5,096 nt of DNA from Candidatus Omnitrophota bacterium (lineage in GTDB: Bacteria; CAIJMQ01). The stretch covers positions 1 through 5,096 of the forward strand of contig JAHJCU010000011.1 in assembly GCA_018812925.1 (NCBI GenBank), given 5' to 3'. The translations under genes were made by a program, and so were the position numbers. The number at the start of each line of letters is the position of its first letter. Positions within the stretch are counted from its first letter, which is position 1. Positions 1 through 4,802 of this stretch are shown piece after piece. The notes under the pieces were generated by a model, which saw only the letters and a program-made list of their open reading frames with translations, did not search any database and was not told where the DNA came from.

Positions 1-6
1 AAACAA

Positions 7-15
7 ATTATATCA
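7..15 (-). promoter_or_regulatory. Possible minus-strand extended -10 promoter
   Basis: The minus strand reads TGATATAAT, an extended -10 element (TGnTATAAT), at the very left edge of the window, pointing out of it. A TTGACA lies only 7 nt upstream of the hexamer, too close to be its -35. The region is AT-rich, so a chance match is quite possible. If real, it would drive a leftward gene that cannot be seen here. Confidence 0.25.
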
Positions 16-32
16 TACTTGTCAAATCTTCT

Positions 33-100
33 GCACATATTTGCCCATTAGATGTGCTTGGAACGTATGAGTTTGAATGAGTACATATTTGTCCAATAGA
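33..100 (+). repeat. Diverged 20-bp direct repeats
   Basis: Positions 33-52 and 81-100 match at 17 of 20 bases, with the shared core ACATATTTG. A third, weaker match (14 of 19) begins at 119 with GTACAT. Start-to-start spacings are 48 and 38 nt. The first copy also begins an inverted repeat, GCACAT (33-38) with ATGTGC (52-57). They could be binding sites of a regulator or decayed repeated DNA; nothing in the window decides between these. Confidence 0.45.
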
Positions 101-144
101 AAGAAAAGTTTTTGGTTGGTACATTTTTGTTTGATTTCTTTATC

Positions 145-172
145 GTAGAAAGTTATCATTTCTACTTTTTTT
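145..172 (+). terminator. Intrinsic terminator of an upstream + strand transcript
   Basis: A perfect 7-bp stem GTAGAAA (145-151) and TTTCTAC (159-165), with a 7-nt loop, is followed directly by seven T residues (166-172). The stem is AT-rich, so it is weak, but stem, loop and uninterrupted T tract fit a rho-independent terminator. It implies a + strand transcript entering from the left, and it separates that transcript from the cdaA promoter candidate just downstream. On the minus strand no T tract follows the hairpin. Confidence 0.6.
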
Positions 173-182
173 GTATACATAA

Positions 183-211
183 TTGACACATTAATTTCTC
201 TTGGCTATACC
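183..211 (+). promoter_or_regulatory. Candidate sigma-70 promoter for the cdaA operon
   Basis: A perfect -35 box TTGACA (183-188) is followed after 17 nt by TATACC (206-211), which matches the first four bases of TATAAT. Transcription would begin near 218 and give a leader of about 200 nt before cdaA. Its place right after the terminator at 145-172 and before a colinear operon supports it. The imperfect -10 and the long leader weaken it, and no better promoter was found between here and 426. Confidence 0.45.
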
Positions 212-240
212 AAAGAAGAATCTGTAATTGAAGAAGCAAA

Positions 241-269
241 ACCCATTAGAAATAGATTTTCTAACGGGT
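241..269 (-). repeat. Hairpin in the cdaA leader, terminator-like on the minus strand
   Basis: Arms 241-252 and 258-269 pair over 12 positions around a 5-nt loop. In a + strand transcript one pair is an A-C mismatch; on the minus strand the same position is a G-T wobble and the stem is followed by TTTTGCTT. It therefore resembles a terminator for minus-strand transcription, yet no minus-strand gene lies between it and cdaA. It shares the core TAGAAAATCTATT and the tail TGGGTTTT with the + strand terminator at 4271-4307, so the two may be copies of one hairpin family. In the + strand it would fold in the 5' leader of cdaA. Confidence 0.45.
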
Positions 270-425
270 CAGTTGCACATACCTAAAAGAGAGATAAGAA
301 AAAATCATTCATATTAACGGGTGGTAGGTAAAAATAACGGTTATAGATTGTCGGTTATCGCAAAACAGAAAATCAAATGTTGAATATAAAACTAAGTTCT
401 CTAAACTAGATATTCATACAGCAAT

Positions 426-1256
426 TTGGATTTTGATTGGTTTTTTAGTTATAATCCAAATATGGAATTGGGCGGAATAAATATTCGTTGGCAGGATATA
501 TTAGAAATACTTATATTAAGTTTTATAATCTATCGTTTCCTTTTGTTTATACGCGGACGCAAAGCTTTTCAGGTGCTTATAGGTCTGCTGGTTATAATTT
601 TCGCAAGTCTTGTTTCCCAAATATTACAATTACAAACTATCTCTTGGATACTTAAAAATTTATTTGTTGCGTGGGCTGTCTTTTTGATTATTGTATTCCA
701 ACCGGAAATAAGGAGGGGGTTGGCAAGAATGGGCAAAACCCCGTTTTTATTTTGGAGCGAACAGGACGGTGTTATTGACGAGGTTATAAATGCGGTAAAT
801 TTTCTTTCAAGAAATAAATACGGAGCATTGATAGTAATTCAACAGGAAGTGGGCTTAAGAGATTATATGGAAAGCGGAGTGACAATTGACGCAAAAGTTT
901 CTTCCGAACTTTTGATTTCTATTTTTACTCCTCATACTCCCTTGCATGATGGTGCGGTTATAATTGAAGATGATAGGATCGTGGCTTCAAACTGTATATT
1001 GCCGATAAAAGAAGAAGATTTGGATATACGTCATATGGGTTCAAGGCACCGAGCGGCTCTTACTCTTTGTAAAGAAACAGATGCCGCAATTCTTGTTATA
1101 TCTGAAGAGACGGGTAAAATTTCATTGGCTTTACGCGGGAGTGTAAGGACTAATCTTGATGGAATATCCTTAAGAGATGAACTTGTGAAGTTATCAAGTA
1201 AGAAAAATGTCTCTTCAAATAAGTTTTTTGTAAAACGGACAGTTCAGGAGAAGTGA
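426..1256 (+). CDS. cdaA: Diadenylate cyclase, CdaA/DacA type
   Basis: This membrane enzyme condenses two ATP into the second messenger c-di-AMP, which in studied bacteria controls potassium and osmolyte transport and cell-wall balance. The 276-residue product is close to the usual size (B. subtilis CdaA has about 273). Three hydrophobic segments lie at about residues 24-42, 46-66 and 75-92, followed by FQPEIRRGL, a typical junction to the cytosolic domain. The DAC domain has both catalytic signatures: LHDGAVI with DGA at 175-177, and GSRHRAA with RHR at 207-209. The start is uncertain. The TTG at 426 is the first possible start in this open frame but has no Shine-Dalgarno site; the ATG at 462 (residue 13) also has none, and both keep the first helix. 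A 9-bp inverted repeat (424-432 and 453-461) spans the TTG and ends directly before the ATG. Only 1 nt separates its stop from the ybbR-like gene, so the two are surely co-transcribed. Confidence 0.95.
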   Translation: MDFDWFFSYNPNMELGGINIRWQDILEILILSFIIYRFLLFIRGRKAFQVLIGLLVIIFASLVSQILQLQTISWILKNLFVAWAVFLIIVFQPEIRRGLARMGKTPFLFWSEQDGVIDEVINAVNFLSRNKYGALIVIQQEVGLRDYMESGVTIDAKVSSELLISIFTPHTPLHDGAVIIEDDRIVASNCILPIKEEDLDIRHMGSRHRAALTLCKETDAAILVISEETGKISLALRGSVRTNLDGISLRDELVKLSSKKNVSSNKFFVKRTVQEK

Positions 1257-1257
1257 T

Positions 1258-1716
1258 ATGAAGCATATTATAAATAATTTACCTTTTAAAATAATTTCTC
1301 TGATTTTATCTCTTGTTCTTTGGCTTTATGTTTCGGGGGAACTCGAACGGGGGTTATGGTGGAAGATAAAAAAAGTAACATTTTCCGAAATACCGATAAA
1401 AATAATGGGATTGCCAAAGAAAGAATTTAATGTGAATATAAAACCGGATAAGGCAGATGTTGTGCTGTATAGTTCCAAACGCAACATAGAAAGTGTAAAT
1501 CGTGATGATATAACTCTATTCGTGAATTTGAGTAGCCTAACGCCTGCAACTTATGAGTTGTCCATAAAAAATATAATCCCGAAAGATTTTAATATTAGTA
1601 AGATTGAACCATCCGTAGTAGTTGTTACCATTGGCAAAGAGTCTGTAAATCCGCTTGTCCCCGATACTCTTATCGAAAAAACAGAAGAGCAAGATTTGTT
1701 CGACTATCGTTTCTAA
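1258..1716 (+). CDS. Short YbbR-domain protein, CdaR-like partner of CdaA
   Basis: YbbR-domain proteins encoded beside cdaA (CdaR in Firmicutes) bind or regulate the cyclase at the outer face of the membrane. This 152-residue product has an N-terminal membrane anchor at about residues 8-25 (KIISLILSLVLWLYVSG), with a short basic N-terminus facing the cytoplasm. One YbbR repeat follows at about 45-128, recognisable from IPIKIMGLP, then VNLSSLTPATYEL and IEPSVVVVTI. B. subtilis CdaR carries four such repeats, so this is a minimal version. The tail (129-152) is short, polar and acidic. The ATG at 1258 follows AGGAG (1246-1250) at 7 nt and starts 1 nt after the cdaA stop. glmM, which often completes the cdaA-cdaR-glmM operon, is not next; pdxJ is. 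Family assignment is firm; regulation of CdaA is inferred from the linkage. Confidence 0.88.
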   Translation: MKHIINNLPFKIISLILSLVLWLYVSGELERGLWWKIKKVTFSEIPIKIMGLPKKEFNVNIKPDKADVVLYSSKRNIESVNRDDITLFVNLSSLTPATYELSIKNIIPKDFNISKIEPSVVVVTIGKESVNPLVPDTLIEKTEEQDLFDYRF

Positions 1717-1745
1717 AATATATAAATAAATTTTCGGAGGATATA

Positions 1746-2459
1746 TTGCTTAAGTTGGGAGTAAATATAGACCATGTTGCAACATTAAGGCAAGCGCGAA
1801 AAACCGTAGAGCCAAGTCCTGTGCAAGCGGCTAAAATTTGCGAACGCGCAGGTGCTGACAGCATTGTTGCGCATCTTCGTGAGGATAGAAGACATATTCA
1901 AGACGAAGATATGCGATTAATCAAAGAAAACATTGGCATAAGATTTAACATGGAGATGGCCGCTACTTCAGAGATTGTAGAAATCGCTTGTTTGTTAAAA
2001 CCCGAACAATCCACTCTGGTTCCTGAAAAAAGACAAGAAATCACAACTGAAGGCGGGTTAGATGTAACCGGTAATAGAGGGGTGCTTAAAGATTACATTT
2101 TTTCTTTAAAAAAAAATGGTATCTTGGTCAGTCTTTTTATTGAACCGATATCTGGACAAATAAAAGCGAGCAAAGAAGTTGGCGCCGATGCAGTTGAACT
2201 TCATACCGGAAAATATGCAAATACAAAAGGAGAAGATCAGAGTAAGGAACTGAAAAAAATAATTGAATCTGCGCATTTTGCTCACACATTGAATTTAAAA
2301 GTTTATGCCGGACATGGATTAAATTATGAAAACGTAAAAGCTATCGCTTCGATTTCTTTTATTGAAGAATTAAATATAGGACATTCAATAATTTCAAGAG
2401 CAGTTTTTGTCGGCTTGGAAAATGCAGTAAAAGAAATGTTAAATCTGCTTAGGAGTTAA
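1746..2459 (+). CDS. pdxJ: Pyridoxine 5'-phosphate synthase PdxJ
   Basis: PdxJ performs the last step of the DXP-dependent vitamin B6 pathway: it condenses 3-amino-2-oxopropyl phosphate with 1-deoxyxylulose 5-phosphate to give pyridoxine 5'-phosphate in the cytosol. The 237-residue length is normal for this TIM-barrel family (E. coli about 243). Family motifs appear in order: GVNIDHVATLRQAR (5-18), HLREDRRHI (43-51), EMA (70-72), VPEKRQEITTEGGLDV (92-107), ELHTGKYA (151-158), AGHGL (188-192) and LNIGHSII. His43, Glu70 and His190 align with the catalytic His45, Glu72 and His193 of the E. coli enzyme, so it should be active. The TTG start at 1746 is supported by GGAGG (1736-1740) at 5 nt spacing and by the family N-terminus starting right after it. 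It lies 29 nt after the ybbR-like gene and 2 nt before nnr. No acpS lies between pdxJ and nnr, although it is found there in some bacteria. Confidence 0.96.
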   Translation: MLKLGVNIDHVATLRQARKTVEPSPVQAAKICERAGADSIVAHLREDRRHIQDEDMRLIKENIGIRFNMEMAATSEIVEIACLLKPEQSTLVPEKRQEITTEGGLDVTGNRGVLKDYIFSLKKNGILVSLFIEPISGQIKASKEVGADAVELHTGKYANTKGEDQSKELKKIIESAHFAHTLNLKVYAGHGLNYENVKAIASISFIEELNIGHSIISRAVFVGLENAVKEMLNLLRS

Positions 2460-2461
2460 AA

Positions 2462-4135
2462 GTGAAAGTAGTTACTTCTTCCCAAATGCAAGAAATAGAT
2501 AAAGAAACCATTTTAAGTTATGGTATATCGTCGCTTGTTTTAATGGAAAATGCGGGGAGAAAAGTTAGTAAAGTAGCAGTGAAGATAGTAGAAAAAGGTT
2601 CCTCGCTTTGTCGCCAAAGCTATAGAGCGCCGCGCCCCCCAAAGTCTTGTACGGCGGGCAGGCAGGTGACTGTTTGCATATGTTGCGGAGGCGGAAATAA
2701 CGGCGGGGACGGATTAGTTGCGGCAAGATATCTATCGGAAAAAAAGTATAAAGTTAAGGTATTTCTTTTTTCGGAAAAATTAAGTAAAGATACAGCCGCA
2801 AATTTCGAGATTTTAAAGAAAACAAGAATACCTTGTATTCTTGTTAATAGTGGGCGTATTTTTGCGGAGTATGAGAAAGTTATTTTTTCTAATGATTTGA
2901 TCATAGACGCACTTATAGGTACCGGACTTAAAGGTAAGGTAAAAGGTTTTTTAACGGATGTTATATCTTCTCTCAATGGTGCCAATATTCCCATACTTTC
3001 CGTAGACTGCCCTTCCGGTTTTACTTCTGATGTAAAATTAACCGACCATAATTGTATAAAAGCTTTTGCTACAGTTACTTTGGCATTGCCTAAACAAGAT
3101 CTGCTTATTTATCCATGTAAAGAATTTGTCGGGAATCTCTATATCGCAGATATAGGTATTCCAAAAAAACTTTTGGCTCAGAAAAAAATTAAAACCTCGC
3201 TTATTGATAGAAAACTTATACTTCAATGGCTTAGTATTCCAAGAAAACCTGATTCGCATAAAGGAGATTGCGGGCATGTTTTTATACTTGCTGGTTCTAA
3301 AAATACGCCGGGTGCGAGTGTGTTGGCCGCGAAGGGAGCGTTAAGAAGCGGAGCGGGATTGGTTACATTAGGTATTCCACAGTGTATCCATCAAATGGTT
3401 GCGACTAAATTAACAGAATCAATGACTTTACCTTTGCCTGAAACTAAAGAGGGCACATTATCTTTAAAAGCAGAAAAGAAAATATTGGAATTTATATCTG
3501 ACAAAGCAGATGTAGTAGTTATTGGTCCGGGGCTTTCTTTAAACAATCAAACAAGAAAACTGATAATAAGTATTTTGCCTAAGATAAAGAAACCCGTTTT
3601 AATTGATGCGGATGGTATAACACATTTATCTAAAAATGCTAATATACTAAAACAAAGAAAATTCTCCACAATTATCACTCCGCATCCCGGAGAAATGGGA
3701 CGATTAGTAAAACTTACTCCTAAAACAATTAATAAAAGAAGGATTGAAATAGTAAAGAAGACATCCTTAAAATATAATATTTTTACGGTTTTAAAAGGAG
3801 CTTCTACTATTATTGGAACTCCCGCCGGCGAGATTTTTATAAATATAACCGGCAATCCGGCGATGAGTAGCGGGGGAATGGGGGATGTTCTTTCGGGTTT
3901 AATTGCAGGATATATGGCGCAAACTCTGAACCAGAACGAGTTCGGTTCGGGGTGGGAATTCTCTCCTCTTCAAGCATGTATCATGGGTGTATATATTCAC
4001 GGATTAGCCGGTGATTACTTGAAAAGTAAAATGGGGGAAAGAGGGATTTTAGCTTCAGATTTAGCGGACGTAATTCCTTTAGTGTCTAAAAAGACTATCA
4101 AAAAAGAATTGACAGATAGGTTTTTTCTGATATAA
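2462..4135 (+). CDS. nnr: Bifunctional NAD(P)H-hydrate epimerase / ADP-dependent dehydratase
   Basis: Nnr repairs hydrated NADH and NADPH: the N-terminal YjeF_N domain interconverts the R and S hydrates, and the C-terminal ribokinase-like domain dehydrates the S form using ADP. Epimerase motifs: LMENAGRKV (27-35), GGGNNGGDG (76-84), the acidic residue in IIDALIGTG (Asp149) and VDCPSG (181-186). Dehydratase motifs: SHKGDCGHVFILAGS (265-279), GAGL (297-300), IGPGL (354-358), IDADG (381-385), HPGE (408-411), LKGA (444-447) and the catalytic GGMGDVLSG (471-479, Asp475). GTG is used as start, with AGGAG (2451-2455) at 6 nt and only 2 nt after the pdxJ stop. At 557 residues it is longer than the roughly 515 of E. 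coli. Two in-frame inserts explain most of the excess: residues 47-68, encoded by GC-rich DNA, and residues 490-500, encoded by a hairpin. Motifs on both sides of each are intact, so I read the gene as functional. The stop codon lies inside the -10 box of the next promoter. Confidence 0.95.
   Translation: MKVVTSSQMQEIDKETILSYGISSLVLMENAGRKVSKVAVKIVEKGSSLCRQSYRAPRPPKSCTAGRQVTVCICCGGGNNGGDGLVAARYLSEKKYKVKVFLFSEKLSKDTAANFEILKKTRIPCILVNSGRIFAEYEKVIFSNDLIIDALIGTGLKGKVKGFLTDVISSLNGANIPILSVDCPSGFTSDVKLTDHNCIKAFATVTLALPKQDLLIYPCKEFVGNLYIADIGIPKKLLAQKKIKTSLIDRKLILQWLSIPRKPDSHKGDCGHVFILAGSKNTPGASVLAAKGALRSGAGLVTLGIPQCIHQMVATKLTESMTLPLPETKEGTLSLKAEKKILEFISDKADVVVIGPGLSLNNQTRKLIISILPKIKKPVLIDADGITHLSKNANILKQRKFSTIITPHPGEMGRLVKLTPKTINKRRIEIVKKTSLKYNIFTVLKGASTIIGTPAGEIFINITGNPAMSSGGMGDVLSGLIAGYMAQTLNQNEFGSGWEFSPLQACIMGVYIHGLAGDYLKSKMGERGILASDLADVIPLVSKKTIKKELTDRFFLI
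2600..2665 (+). repeat. GC-rich in-frame insert inside nnr (palindromic repeat candidate)
   Basis: About 66 nt encode residues 47-68 (SSLCRQSYRAPRPP and onward), between VEKG and VTVCICCGGG. Homologous epimerases, as I remember them, have no such segment. The base composition is about 65% GC inside a clearly AT-rich gene. It contains a perfect hairpin, GCTTTG (2605-2610) with CAAAGC (2615-2620) around a 4-nt loop, and a second possible stem, CGCCG (2628-2632) with CGGCG (2652-2656). The 3' part reads GGCGGGCAGGCAGG. The length is a multiple of three and keeps the frame open. This is the pattern of intragenic palindromic repeats such as the Rickettsia palindromic elements, but no second copy is present in the window. 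Exact ends are uncertain by a few bases. Confidence 0.6.
3928..3961 (+). repeat. Second in-frame hairpin insert inside nnr
   Basis: Residues 490-500 (NQNEFGSGWEF) separate two halves of a conserved stretch, AQTL and SPLQACIMG. In E. coli the corresponding residues (QKL and SPYDAA) are adjacent, so 11 residues (33 nt, 3929-3961) appear inserted. The DNA folds into a hairpin: GAACC (3928-3932) and GAAC (3934-3937) pair with GTTCGGTTC (3940-3948), with one bulged A and a 2-nt loop. The segment is more GC-rich than its surroundings. It lies after the catalytic GMGD motif, in a place where a surface loop could be tolerated. Confidence 0.45.
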
Positions 4136-4136
4136 T
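4109..4136 (+). promoter_or_regulatory. Perfect-consensus sigma-70 promoter at the end of nnr
   Basis: TTGACA (4109-4114) and TATAAT (4131-4136) are both exact, 16 nt apart. The promoter overlaps the last codons and the stop of nnr, so it starts a new transcription unit at about 4143. Downstream come about 130 nt without a gene, a terminator at 4271-4307 and then tRNA-Thr. It may serve the tRNA cluster, a small RNA, or both. Confidence 0.8.
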
Positions 4137-4193
4137 TTTCAAGAGAAATTAAATGTAAGATAGTTATATAGATTGCATATCTGGAAATGAGCG

Positions 4194-4220
4194 ATAGTAT
4201 AGTATAGTGTAGTATAGTAT
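4194..4220 (+). repeat. Tandem ATAGT pentamer repeat
   Basis: Five consecutive 5-bp units ATAGT, one of them changed to GTAGT (4209-4213), are followed by AT. The array contains three TATAGT hexamers (4198, 4203, 4213), each one base from the -10 consensus, so it could also act as a string of weak -10 boxes. Simple repeats like this are prone to length change. Confidence 0.7.
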
Positions 4221-4270
4221 TTGTATGTACTATTATATACGATGTTTTTTGCTTTATTATTTAATATAGA

Positions 4271-4307
4271 CCATTAATAGAAAATCTATTAGTGGGTTTT
4301 TATTTTT
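4271..4307 (+). terminator. Intrinsic terminator just upstream of tRNA-Thr
   Basis: An 11-bp stem (4271-4281 with 4285-4295, one G-T wobble) closes an AAA loop and is followed by GTTTTTATTTTT (4296-4307). This is a strong rho-independent terminator in the + direction. It lies after nnr and after the promoter at 4109-4136, and its T tract ends only 8 nt before the mature 5' end of the first tRNA. It therefore either ends a separate short transcript or works as an attenuator. Confidence 0.8.
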
Positions 4308-4315
4308 CTGGAATT

Positions 4316-4390
4316 GCTGGCGTAGCTCAGGGGTAGAGCAGGGGTTTTGTAAACCTCAGGTCGGGGGTTCAAATCCCTCCGCCAGCTCCA
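4316..4390 (+). tRNA. tRNA-Thr (anticodon UGU)
   Basis: The cloverleaf is complete: acceptor stem GCTGGCG with CGCCAGC, D arm GCTC/GAGC, anticodon stem GGGGT/ACCTC with loop TTTGTAA, and T arm GGGGG/CCCTC-type pairing around TTCAAAT. The anticodon TGT (4348-4350) reads ACA. The 3' CCA is encoded (4388-4390), unlike the other three tRNAs here. It corresponds in order and anticodon to E. coli thrU, first tRNA of the tufB operon. Confidence 0.95.
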
Positions 4391-4393
4391 TTA

Positions 4394-4502
4394 GGACAGA
4401 TGTCGGAAATCAGACATCAGAAGACAAATATAGGATTTAAAATTATTAGTTCTATTTTTTGTTTTTTCTGTTGACTGTATTCTGTCCTCTGTTTTCTGTT
4501 GA
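4394..4502. repeat. Inverted arms of 7-bp periodic repeats, Thr-Tyr spacer
   Basis: The left arm (4394-4428) is five heptads of the type NNNCAGA: GGACAGA, TGTCGGA, AATCAGA, CATCAGA, AGACAAA. The right arm (4468-4502) is five heptads CTGTNNN: CTGTTGA, CTGTATT, CTGTCCT, CTGTTTT, CTGTTGA. The arms are inverted relative to each other, and GGACAGA (4394-4400) pairs perfectly with TCTGTCC (4481-4487). The centre (4429-4467) is AT-rich. A local hairpin, GATGTC (4399-4404) with GACATC (4413-4418), is also possible. It resembles in form the heptanucleotide short tandem repeats described in cyanobacteria; function unknown. Confidence 0.6.
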
Positions 4503-4510
4503 ATTAAAAA

Positions 4511-4592
4511 GGGGAGATACTCAAGCGGTCAACGAGGGCAGACTGTAAATCTGCTGGCTATGCCTTCGAGGGTTCGAATCCTTCTCTCCCCA
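4511..4592 (+). tRNA. tRNA-Tyr (anticodon GUA)
   Basis: A class II tRNA with a long variable arm. The acceptor stem is GGGGAGA with TCTCCCC, followed by discriminator A (4592). The anticodon stem is GCAGA/TCTGC with loop CTGTAAA, anticodon GTA (4545-4547), and the T loop is TTCGAAT. CCA is not encoded and must be added by a nucleotidyltransferase. No strong promoter is seen in the spacer before it, so it is probably transcribed together with tRNA-Thr(UGU). Confidence 0.95.
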
Positions 4593-4598
4593 CTATAA

Positions 4599-4673
4599 TA
4601 GTGACCAGTGGTTAGTGGTCAGTGGTCAGAATAAAAAGTATTAGAGAATTTACTCATCACTGGTCACTGGAAA
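4599..4673. repeat. Inverted arms of 7-bp periodic repeats, Tyr-Gly spacer
   Basis: The left arm (4601-4628) is four heptads GTGACCA, GTGGTTA, GTGGTCA, GTGGTCA. The right arm (4653-4673) is CTCATCA, CTGGTCA, CTGGAAA in the opposite orientation. GTGACCAGTG (4601-4610) and CACTGGTCAC (4658-4667) are perfect inverted copies, and pairing extends to about 14 bp (4599-4612 with 4656-4669) if wobbles are allowed. The AT-rich centre is about 24 nt. The layout matches that of the Thr-Tyr spacer, but the heptad sequence differs. It begins 7 nt after the tRNA-Tyr 3' end. Confidence 0.65.
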
Positions 4674-4682
4674 CTAATTAAT

Positions 4683-4753
4683 GCGGGTGTAGCACAATGG
4701 TAGTGTCGCAGCCTTCCAAGCTGTCTATGGCGGTTCGATCCCGCTCACCCGCT
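4683..4753 (+). tRNA. tRNA-Gly (anticodon UCC)
   Basis: Acceptor stem GCGGGTG with CACCCGC and discriminator T (4753). The anticodon stem is GCAGC/GCTGT (one G-T pair) with loop CTTCCAA, anticodon TCC (4715-4717), reading GGA and GGG. The T loop is TTCGATC. CCA is not encoded. It corresponds to glyT in the E. coli operon. Confidence 0.95.
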
Positions 4754-4802
4754 CTTGTATAGATTAAGGATTTAATTTATTTGTGTAGTCATAATTAAAA
4801 GC

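Larger units (their letters stand above)
1..425. other. Non-coding leader region upstream of cdaA
   Basis: I find no credible protein gene or RNA gene of a known family here on either strand; stop codons are dense in all frames. What can be seen is listed separately: diverged direct repeats (33-52, 81-100, with a weaker third match at 119-137), an intrinsic terminator (145-172), a candidate promoter (183-211) and a leader hairpin (241-269). The stretch from about 218 to 425 would be a roughly 200-nt 5' leader of the cdaA transcript. It contains the 8-mer TAACGGGT twice (262-269 and 315-322) and CGGTTAT twice, 14 nt apart (338-344 and 352-358). I do not recognise a known riboswitch in it. Confidence 0.7.
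4143..4307 (+). ncRNA. Candidate small RNA or attenuated leader transcript
   Basis: The stretch between the perfect promoter (4109-4136) and the intrinsic terminator (4271-4307) would give an RNA of about 165 nt. No open frame with a ribosome binding site is found: ATG codons at 4154 and 4187 meet stops almost at once, and one at 4225 gives only 14 codons without a Shine-Dalgarno site. I do not recognise a known RNA family. The tandem ATAGT repeat and a small hairpin (4214-4219 with 4228-4233) are its only visible internal features. The same RNA could instead be a leader of the tRNA operon, from which only read-through transcripts reach tRNA-Thr. Confidence 0.35.

Noticed and set aside
7-25. 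A full minus-strand TTGACA/TATAAT promoter
   Set aside because: The two boxes are only 7 nt apart; only the extended -10 reading is kept, with low confidence.
377-409. Short upstream open frame (10 codons starting ATG at 377)
   Set aside because: It has no Shine-Dalgarno site and no recognisable sequence, and is easily expected by chance.
212-425. A c-di-AMP riboswitch in the cdaA leader
   Set aside because: The leader is long enough, but I could not recognise the conserved ydaO core or a matching fold.
2600-2665. nnr as a pseudogene broken by the insert
   Set aside because: The frame stays open, and all catalytic motifs before and after the insert are intact.
1670-3855. Antisense open frames across pdxJ and nnr (1670-1864, 2620-2994, 3038-3277, 3547-3855)
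   Set aside because: They lie opposite genes with clear family motifs, show no motifs of their own and have no supporting start sites that I could see.
4394-4673. A CRISPR array in the tRNA spacers
   Set aside because: The repeats are 7 bp long, degenerate and inverted, with no regular unique spacers.
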